From Artemia franciscana (Eukaryota > Arthropoda > Branchiopoda > Anostraca > Artemiidae), in NCBI RefSeq assembly GCF_032884065.1, contig NW_027062695.1:186001-250000 (forward strand): a stretch of 64,000 nt of DNA, in the 5' to 3' direction. Positions 55,568-64,000 of the stretch are shown piece by piece; within the stretch, counting starts at the first letter, position 1, and the number at the start of each line of letters is the position of its first letter. A model generated the notes under the pieces. It did not search any database. It was not told the DNA's origin and was given only the letters and a program-made list of their open reading frames with translations. The position numbers and the translations under genes were made by a program.

Positions 55568-55790
55568 CACTGGACTGTAACACGTTCTATTACGTAACAA
55601 CCAAAGTAAACAAACCCTGTTATGCAACAATCAAAAGTAAACAAACCCTGTTACTTAACAAACACTTCCATCGTCTACAAAACCTCTCGATTACGTAATT
55701 AACACCTGCGTCTACTTATAAACATCCCCTGTTGTGTAACAACCTCCTGCATCTCTTAGAAAACATTCCCTATTACGTAACATACACCTG
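55568..55790. repeat. Minisatellite, ~40-50 bp unit ('attacgtaacaa')
   Basis: Five or six diverged copies containing 'ccctgttacttaacaa' or 'ccctattacgtaacatacac' alternating with 'cctgcatctcttagaaaaca'-type segments. It directly follows the previous minisatellite. Confidence 0.75.
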
Positions 55791-55964
55791 CTTCTTGCCC
55801 TGAGTGAATCGGCGTTAAACTTCTTCGTCAGTTTGAATCTTAAAGGAAGAAAAGAGTTGAAGAAAGAGTATTGAAAGAGTATTGAAGAGATACTATTGTT
55901 ATTGTGATCATTTCTTTTTAATATCAATCTAGTTCCATCAGGGTGATATACGCTAAAGCTCCAT

Positions 55965-56055
55965 TAATACTGCTGCTACTACTATTACTACATCTACTAC
56001 TACTGCTGTTCCTACTACTACTACCATCTCTACTACCACTATAACTATTGCTTGT
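55965..56055. repeat. (CTA)n-rich trinucleotide tract
   Basis: Interrupted run of CTA/CTG/CCA triplets ('ctgctgctactactatta' ... 'ctactaccactataactatt'). Confidence 0.85.
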
Positions 56056-56229
56056 GTGTTGAGTACTACCAAGGCAGAGGACATTAGAAAATTTAAAGAA
56101 ATGTTGAGGGGAAGGTTAAACTAAATAAAAGCATACTATGTACCTACAGATTGTCAAAAGGGTGTATTAGCAATATTTTTGTAATGAGTTACCGTATCAA
56201 GCTGAAACTTCCAGGACATCTTGAGAGGG

Positions 56230-56400
56230 ATGTAAGAAATGCTTAGGGTATCCACCCCCCCCCCAGTTTATGCTCCTTTTGTGCCCCCTCTGCTAAAGAC
56301 TGATCGAAATTGCATAGTTATTATTTTGTTCAAACTAGTCTAAAGTTCTAATAGCTATACTTCAAGGAATGCCATACCCCCTTAGCCCCGGAGTTAGGCT
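56230..56400 (-). repeat. Dispersed repeat R2, inverted, diverged
   Basis: Complement of R2 landmarks: 'ttattttgttcaaactagtc' and 'ccatacccccttagccccgg', preceded by a ten-base C run. Confidence 0.5.
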
Positions 56401-59400
56401 CCCTCTTGATCTTAATGATGATTTTGCTTATTCTAAAAATTTTATGCAGAGACATGAAAACTGCGATATTATTATTTTTAAGGAGAATGAAATTATTAAT
56501 GATTTGTACACCCATCAATTTTCTTATAGTAATCATTCAAAAAAAATACAGTGCTACTTGAACTGATGGGAAAGTAATTTAGTATTTAATCTGTAATCTA
56601 TTTTAACTACTTTGACAATGCAGTGATAAGGGGATTTTTTACATTCTTCTTGGGGTAAAAGCGTCCCAAAATACAAATTTAAAAAATACTAAATAATTTT
56701 ATATATTCGTTGCTTACATCAAAAAATATGTGCATTCAGAAATTCACTTTTTACATAGATTCAAATTCTTTCTTTTTTCTTTCTTTTTAATTTGGTCTAT
56801 TAATGATAATTCAATATTAATTGCCCATTCGATTAGGGCATTAGAATAAAATCATGCATTACTCAATCACTTTCTTCAAGACATTCTTAGTTCTCTTTCT
56901 GTCTTTTTATTTTTCATTTTTACATATATGAATTAAAACGAACAGAGATTAAATTAAAAAAAAAACTTTAGAAAAGTACTAATACATATAGTAACACAAG
57001 GGAGAAAACTAGAAGTCGTCCCCCCTGTACTCCAATTTTAGCGCGTGTCATTTGTGCCTTACTGAAACAATATATATTTTAAGCGGTTTTTCTTTTACGC
57101 TTATAGATTGAAAAAAAAATAAATTAACGAAAGCTCTCAAATTTAATCCGATTACGTATTATAATATCAATCGAGTTCCATCGGATTTCGTGTTTTTCTT
57201 TTTTTTAATTCCAAACATATTCCCTAACAATGCATACAAGAACCGAATAGATTTGTCATTGCTAAACTTCAGTTCAAAGAACAAAATGAATTTCTCGAAA
57301 AATTAAAACTATTCATTTCCAAAGTTTAATATAGGCATCAATATGTTAATATGGAATAGACCGAAAAAGAAGAATTTAGACATACAACTGTTTTTTTTTT
57401 TTTTTAACATGTAAATTTTCTTTTTCATGATCTTGATTGTTATTGAAATTTTGATTTTCTGTTATTATAATATTCTTTGGTGTTTGATTTAACAAATAAT
57501 TTGGTTTTATGTGTTACAGCATCAATAACAACGCAACGAAGAAAAATGATTTTCCAGGGCTAATCAATGTTTACAAAAATGACCTTTCTTTCGCTTTTCT
57601 AGGGCTTTACAGATTGTAAACTGTATTTGATTTAAAACAATATAGAGATTTAACTACGGGGAATGGTTTAAATCAAGTACTCACCTTTCGTCTTGAGACT
57701 GCCTTGAGATTTTATTTGGCAGAATATCAACAAGAGGAAAACAAAAGAACATAACCTATATAACAAACATAACTTAAAAGTACTCATGAAAGTGGAAAAC
57801 TATTTAATTTGTAATCATATCGATCCAAACAAAGCTGCCCCCGAAAAAAGAGTTTATATTGTCAAAAAAAAATAAAGAGTCAGATATATTTCTCCGTATT
57901 TTAAATTCATGATGACAAAAAGTGGGGAAAATAAAGCTTTTCCATTTTCTCCTGTTTAAAAATTCTAAACTGTATTTCATTGAAAACATTGCATGTTCTA
58001 AACAATTTAGTTTTATAGGGCCATATGTAGAATTTTTTGTGGATGGGGTTTGTTTTTTCCAGTGGGGGGGCTATAAAAAATTTAAGAAACGCATCAAAAT
58101 TTGATTGGGGCTAACGCTCCCCCCATCCCTTCTGAAGACAAGAAAATAATTTGCATGTTAGAAACAAAATACATGATGAATATTTCACTTTTTAAACTTT
58201 CCAAAATTATCAAGACTTCAAGGAGGAAATATCCTCCTTGATTAAAGGAGGAAATATCCTCCTTAATGATTAAACTGTGAATCTACATTCATTTTTTATT
58301 TTGTTTAACAATATTGATTTTGGCGGAGTTTATTTCGGTATTATAAGAAATAGGAACATTCATCTTGAAATAAGGCTTGTTCTCAATAAACTGCAAATTA
58401 TATTTTGGTCTTCAAAAGACATGAGGGGGCATCAGCCTCTCTCATCATAGTTTCTGCTTGTTTTGAGTTTCACTCGGTTATTTTATGTAATTTCTGTTCG
58501 TTTTGGGCTTCATTTATTTATTGATGGTGATTTTTTTTAGTTTTATTTTTAGAAAATAAGCTGATTTTTTTCTGCTCATATTTGGTTTATTTGGTTTAAT
58601 TTAACTCTTTAATTTTCTTTGAAAACTTATTTTGTGGATAATTTTCCTTTTTTTAAAAAAAAGAAAAATTTGCTGACAATCATGTAACAAGTGGCAAATT
58701 GAAACAAAAATAGCTGTCATTGAAAAAAGGAACTTGTTCTTTTTTAGAACCCATGAAATCGGACTTTGGTTCACCACAGTAGGGAGTTTGGCAGGTAAAA
58801 TGGGAATAATTATAGAGAGCAGTGAAAAACAGAAAAAAAAGTAAGAGTAGAAATCAGGGACAAAATAACCAGGTGAATTTAACTTTTGCTGCACTTATTC
58901 TTATTATTAGTGTGAACTAATTGTGCTCATGTTTTTAGTTTTTTGTATATTTTAAGATTCCTGTAAGTCCTTAGCAATTCTTCAAGGGAAGTCGATTTTT
59001 GAATGTAAATAATTTAGAACATAATTTTCTATGTTTAAAGAGAATAAGCAATTACAAGGAAAATGTAAAGAGTTAAGGAGAAACTGTAACTTTAACGATG
59101 TTTGAGGAGGAACAAGCTTGACACTTCCATACACAGAAGTCATTAAGGTTTATTTTTATAGCTCAGTGAAATGGAACCTATTTTTTTTCATTCAGTTTTC
59201 CCAAGGAGCAATTGTAAGAGTATAAATTTTTTAAATAATTTGACTTTGAACAAAATCTCCCAAGTTAAACCCGTTACTTTAGAATAAAAAAAAAAATTGG
59301 AAAAACTCATTAGTATAGCAAACCCATTAGTCTTAGTTCATTAGCACTGTTTTTCAATTCATCAGTCTGAGAATTTGTTTCCTAGGGGTAAAAAAAACCT

Positions 59401-59924
59401 GAGCATCCCTGAATTAATTTATCGTTTTCAGCGTATGCTTCAAAAATCATTTGGAAGAATTGCTAAAGAAAGATCTCCTAATTCTGTAGAATTAGAGAAT
59501 TAGTTTTCAACCTAAGACCTGCCATTAAAGAAAAATTCAGGAGAAATAGTGTAAAATATTTGCATCTATAGCATGTTTGCCAGGATGCCACATCCATCCT
59601 GTATTTGTAGCATTTAGAGCACATTTCCCCGAAAATACTGACTTATAAGTATATCTGAAGAAAGTAGATATTATTTTGTTACTTTTGGTCCAGTTAATAA
59701 ATTCTGAAATTCAGGCTAACAAACCCCTGCAACCCATGCTTCGTGGGTGACATAAGCGTTTACTGTTAGTAAAAGTAGATATCCTTTTAGTACCAAAGGC
59801 GTCGGTATAGCGTTGCCTATAGTAAAGAGACATAAGGCTTCAATGTCTTAATTTGTATTTTTTCCCAGAGGCACTTTATATGGTAGGGGTTGGTCTTATA
59901 CAATTAGAAGAAAAATGATTCGAT
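56401..59924. other. No gene seen
   Basis: AT-rich. An R5-like patch lies at 58,440-58,640 ('ctgttcgttttgggcttcat'). A short open frame after 'tttatcgttttcag' (59,432 onward: RMLQKSFGRIAKERSPNSVE) is a possible but weak exon. Nothing else stands out apart from the tandem hairpins at 58,220. Confidence 0.4.
58220..58264. repeat. Two tandem 8-bp-stem hairpins
   Basis: AAGGAGGAAATATCCTCCTT occurs at 58,220-58,239 and again at 58,245-58,264. Each is a perfect AAGGAGGA-AATA-TCCTCCTT hairpin. The two can also pair with each other. Confidence 0.95.
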
Positions 59925-60300
59925 TTGAAATCAGAAGTTCTAGTGCTTTCTTTAAGAGTCAAAAGTGATCAGAGGGCGAATAGCCCCCCTCCTGTGGCCT
60001 TTTTCTTCAAAAGCATTGAATCAAAATTTTGAGATAAACCATTTTGTTCAAATAGTCTAAAGACCAAATAACTATACCTTCAGGGTTGACAACCCCCCTC
60101 AGCCCCAGGGAATGTAATGCTGTAAGTTATGCTAGTTGCCCATAATTAATCCATAATTTTTTTACGGAAGGGGTGGTCGAGTAAACTTTGGAGGGTACTT
60201 ATTCGATTGCAAATCAAAGTTTTAGTGTTTTTTAGGAGTCAAAAGTCATCGGAGGGTAGCCATCCCCACAGACCCTTTTCCCCTAATGTAACAATCTGAA
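59925..60300 (-). repeat. Dispersed repeat R2, inverted copies
   Basis: Complement of R2: 'aaatcagaagttctagtgct', 'aatcaaaattttgagataaa', 'accattttgttcaaatagtc', then a second partial start at about 60,210 ('caaatcaaagttttagtgtt'). Confidence 0.7.
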
Positions 60301-61406
60301 AGTTGAAATTTGAGCTTATTAATTTTTACTATTTAGGTTAACCAAAACAATGGTATATTATTCCTGAATTAGCTTCAAATATATATTTTTTTGTTTTCTC
60401 ACTAGAAAGTTTTTTTTTCAGAACACGTTTTAAAAAATCTAATTACTATGGGCCGTGGTTGCTATTCATTAGTCAGGAATACCACCATATACTTAACAAA
60501 CTTTAACAGTTCATTAAAATCATTTATTAAATTTTTTTTTTAGTTTCACCGTACTTTTTACTCGCATAGAGTTTTTCTTTTAAATTTCATTCTTTTTTAT
60601 TCATTACACAAACTTATTTCATTTTCAAGTTCCACTATGCTGCTTTATTGTATAATAGGAGACTGAGTAATCAATTATTGCAAGCATTTGGTGCCACACC
60701 GGAAAATTATGCTAATTGCATTTGCTTGCTATGTGAATGACAGCGTGGGGTCTAGGAGGAATATTATATCATTTACCCTAGCCTGGGACACTTGAAGACA
60801 TTAAAAATGTATAAAGTACGAAAATGAGAAATATCATCCTTTAAATCTCGGTAAAAGTAAATTAAATTTTCTTAAATTTTCCTTCTGGAAAATTGACTGT
60901 CTTGGTTTTTGACCATTGAAGTCAGTCACCAGAGAAAAAGTTGCACTTTTAGGCCCTTCGGTTCAGTTCCTTATCTCTATTGAAAAAAATAGCTACAGAT
61001 CACATTATGACAGAATATTACTAAGATGAAATATAGTACTTCCAACCGAGTAATACTTTATTTTATAGTTTAAATGTAAAGACCTGTTGTTAACACTTAT
61101 TAACATTCCTACATTGTTTTTTTCTTCTTCTTTTCGGCACTTTTGAACTATAGGTCTTCAGGAAGTTCGAGGCTCTTTCCATTCATAAATTCGAGATCCA
61201 TTGCATTTAAATAGCTATAAATGTAACATATTCTTTTGGAAAGAAGGTTCTGTAATGCTAGTTTTTCTTTAGCAAAACGATTCTAAACAGGGATAAAACA
61301 GCAAATTGTAAGCCTTGTTTCAAAATAATCATGTCTGGAATGTTAAACCTGACCTTCAAATGGATAATTTTTTTTTGATAGCTGTTGCTCCCTCAAGTTT
61401 CCTGCT
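60301..61406. other. No gene seen
   Basis: AT-rich. 'attactatgggccgtggttg' near 60,440 resembles an inverted R4 end. Confidence 0.4.
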
Positions 61407-61597
61407 ACATTGTTATAGCAGAAGATAAGAAACAAAAATTGCCAAAATTTATCAAGACAAGAAGAAAATAATCGGGCAAATAATAATAAGATCGAGGTCA
61501 CCTACATTGTTATAGCAGAAGACAAGAAACAAAAATTGCCAAAATTTATCAAGACAAGAAGAAAATATTCGGGCAAATAATAATAAGATTGAGGTCC
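61407..61597. repeat. 97-bp tandem duplication
   Basis: Two direct copies (61,407-61,503 and 61,504-61,597) starting 'acattgttatagcagaaga' and ending 'taataagat(c/t)gaggtc', differing at only a few positions. Confidence 0.95.
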
Positions 61598-61750
61598 CCC
61601 CCCCCTTAATGAGCTCTCGATTTGTTTAACCATTTTTCAGGTAATGGAAGGATACTGTTGGAGAGATTTTTTTACTTGAATATTTTCTTAACAATAAAAA
61701 AAAAGAACTTACATCATAACTATGTATCCCTTATTCCCCGTTTTCTACAG

Positions 61751-62007
61751 AGCACTTGTTGCTGAAGAACTGTTTGATTCTAACTGCACGACAGTCTATT
61801 TTACTTGTCACAGAATTAGCGGGGTCTCCAGCCAGTAAAAGTTTTTCCCGCAAAGATTCTAAGCCAATAGAAAAAGAGATGGAGATAGTTGGAAAATATA
61901 CTTTATATTGCCTACGCACATTAATCTGTTTGTTAACCAGAACCGCGAAAGAGCATATTGAACAGTTTGCTTTGTTTTTTAACAAAAATTCAGTGAATAA
62001 ACTTTGA
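61751..62007 (+). CDS. Candidate terminal exon of an unidentified host gene
   Basis: A very good acceptor (branch-like 'cataactat', then 'cccttattccccgttttctacag') is followed by two bases completing a codon and 84 open codons to TGA at 62,005-62,007. The protein reads 'HLLLKNCLILTARQSILLVT', 'ELAGSPASKSFSRKDSKPIE', 'KEMEIVGKYTLYCLRTLICL' and 'LTRTAKEHIEQFALFFNKNS'. It is Leu-rich and mostly helical in character, with a charged linker in the middle, like the end of a helical-repeat scaffold protein. I cannot name the family. The codon composition differs from the surrounding low-complexity DNA. A polyadenylation signal lies about 570 bp downstream. The antisense frame (61,731-62,066) is its shadow. 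Upstream exons are not evident in the 5-10 kb before it, so introns would be long. Confidence 0.5.
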
Positions 62008-62009
62008 AT

Positions 62010-63239
62010 TGCATTGGAAATTTTTTTTATAAGATTAACTTCATAGCTGGGCTGATGGTTTTTCAAATTCGTTAGGCAGAATATTCTGAGGCATTATAGT
62101 TCTGACAAGGATCAAACTATTCAAACGTGGTAACAAATGACACCGAGCACATAGTAGGAGGCACCATCTAACTCATGGATCAGAGAAATTTGTCTGTCGA
62201 GGCAAAACAACGCATCTAAATTTCAAGATTCACAAAAAAATTCTAGCGCAAAGACAATATTTTTCTCTCTCTCTCTCTTTATGACTGCAATTTTAAATAG
62301 AAAATATTAGGAAATTCTTTTCATAGAGATTTTTTTCAAGTAATTTTTCTTAGGTGCTTTCTAGATAGAAGAATTAAAAAGAAATAATCCAAATTGACAC
62401 TTGATGCAATGCATAGAGCTCTTCTAAATGCTTAACCACAGATGATATTTTTCAAGTAACGTAAGGTATTTTTAACACAACAGCTCAGTTTTGTAAGTTA
62501 TGTGCTATCATATAGATGATCATTTATTAGGAATTATTCCATTCCTAAGGGGTTTTCAATGTTCTAACTGTTATCTAAACAATAAAAGCATTGTGGCTGC
62601 AGTCATACACGTCAATCAGGGTCGAGGGAGACATTTGTCCTTCGTCCTAGATTTCGGAAAATAGATTATTTTTTATTTGCATTGAAAGTACCTTATTTGT
62701 ATTTTCATTTAGAAAAACGAAAAAACAACAAAACTGGTCCTCCACTCTTTAAATTTTTAGAATAAAGTTTCCCCATTCCCCCTACAATTCTATAAATCTT
62801 CATACTATAAGATTAAGCGGGATAACTATATAGGTCACTGATTATTTTTATATCAATGATGTTCTGTTGTTTTTCATTTATTTATTCACACGCCTAATAC
62901 TGAATGATTAAAAGGCAGTTTGAATGGATTTCAAGAAATTATTAGATTTTTTGGATTTAGATTAGGCTCTATGGTATAATTTTCGGTTTACCATGAGATA
63001 TTCGTTTTGATTTTTTGTTTTTGTGCTCGATGTTTCAGGTAAATGAGCATTATCATTGCTAGCATTCTTAGGGCCTGAATCTGAAAAAAAAAATCATAGT
63101 AGCATTTGTTCTTCCATTTAAACTTTTCGTCATCAAAATGTAATTTTAAGCCATAACAATTAAGCCAATGTAATTTGAATTACAGTCTTTATTGAATAGG
63201 CATATGGTAGGTCGTTGGTAGGCTTTGAGCTTGATGTTT
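62010..63239. other. No further gene seen; possible 3' UTR
   Basis: AT-rich DNA after the candidate exon. A short (CT)n run lies near 62,263-62,278. No coding or RNA feature recognised. Confidence 0.4.
62581..62586 (+). promoter_or_regulatory. Candidate polyadenylation signal
   Basis: AATAAA on the strand of the 61.75-kb exon, about 570 bp after its stop. Another AATAAA lies at 62,761, and one overlaps the last codons. Confidence 0.25.
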
Positions 63240-63605
63240 TAAGCAGGATTGCCACCTCAGTTAGTTCCAAAAGTGCTACAATTGCTTAAATTTGCGTGCT
63301 ATACAGTGAGTTTGGCTGCTATAATAAAACAAACGACTGTAATAGTGCTAAATTAGCACTTTCATGCTATTTTAGCAACCCTGAGGCATGTTCTACAGTC
63401 TTACACATAATAAAATAGTGCCAAAGTAGTACTTTCGTGATACAAGTGGCAACCCTGTCTCAAAATGTCGTTTCCTTTTGCTGATCATTGTTGCCAAGTA
63501 TACTTTCTTTTCATCAAAGGTCTTGCTGTCAACTATTATTGAGCAATAAAGTGCTACTTTCTATTCGTGATCAGACTGATAGGTATTCATGGGCAACCCT
63601 AACAG
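63240..63605. repeat. Diverged tandem repeat ('gtgctacttt...ggcaaccct')
   Basis: Four imperfect segments end in 'ttgccacct', 'agcaaccctgaggc', 'ggcaaccctgtctc' and 'gggcaaccctaaca', each preceded by 'agtgct/gcca...tagcacttt'-like sequence. The period is irregular (about 65-130 bp). It is probably a decayed dispersed element. Confidence 0.55.
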
Positions 63606-64000
63606 CCTTTTTTTCTTTTATATAGTGTGGATTGCGTGTTGCATGCACTATTTGCCACTTCTATGCATGCACAGAATTCTGTTTTTCGACATATATATTT
63701 TCCCTTTTTTTTAAATTAATGTCGCGCACGATAATGAAATGAGCAAGAGAATTTTAATTCTTAGTTTTATGAGGAGGAGCCCTCCCCCCTCCAAGCACCT
63801 AAGCATTCATTTTTCTGAAGAAGGCTGAGTTTACATTGATTTTCGAATTCGAATTTACATAGATCTCTGTACACAAAATTAAATATTCCTGGATTTTTCA
63901 GATTTTTTTTTTGCAAATCCGACTCGTATAGGTTTGGCTCCCTTAGCCCTTTTTCCTGGTGGGGTTGGATCTTGTGTCTGAGTTCTCCATTACAGGATTT
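63606..64000. other. No gene seen
   Basis: AT-rich sequence to the window end. 'gaggaggagccctcccccct' may be a fragment of a dispersed repeat. Confidence 0.4.

Overview
The window is AT-rich eukaryotic DNA, densely packed with decayed transposable elements. It has no long intact open reading frame, and the few plausible host exons are bounded by GT/AG-type signals. Element content (Helitrons with STPR-type N termini, TTF-type hAT, Merlin, DIRS-like, several LINE families, a tRNA-derived SINE) points to an arthropod. The dispersed 'GAGCGAC...AACGAACAG' repeats look to me like a branchiopod crustacean of the Artemia type, but that is recollection and was not checked.

Layout. 1-17.5 kb: LINE remnants (1.7-2.0, 6.5-8.7, 16.4-17.5 kb), a tandem duplication (2.5-3.3 kb), and a nearly complete but dead hAT transposon with terminal inverted repeats and an 8-bp target duplication (14,438-16,187). 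A small minus-strand terminal exon at 10.0-10.2 kb reads like the end of an amidated neuropeptide precursor. 18.0-28.5 kb: a G-rich ~90-bp minisatellite split in two by a 5'-truncated LINE, which is itself split by about 5 kb holding a DIRS-like ORF1, inverted repeats, a Merlin-like transposon and large palindromes. 29.6-35.6 kb: dispersed repeats, Helitron copies A and B, a long (TA)n tract and a tRNA-derived SINE. 40.1-47.6 kb: a cluster of at least five further copies of the same Helitron family in both orientations, with head-to-head, head-to-tail and nested junctions, one keeping an N-terminal 23-residue-repeat (STPR-like) exon. 47.7-64 kb: sparser DNA with minisatellites, more LINE and dispersed-repeat fragments, and three candidate exons (51.4-51.7 kb minus, 54.3-54.65 kb plus, 61.75-62.0 kb plus).

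Most 'genes' are broken transposon coding fragments. Every Helitron copy retains only the last ~60 residues of the helicase. All those that cover the site share an in-frame stop, so they descend from one dead master and were probably mobilised in trans. The only possible host functions are the candidate exons, of which the peptide-precursor exon and the 61.75-kb terminal exon are best supported.
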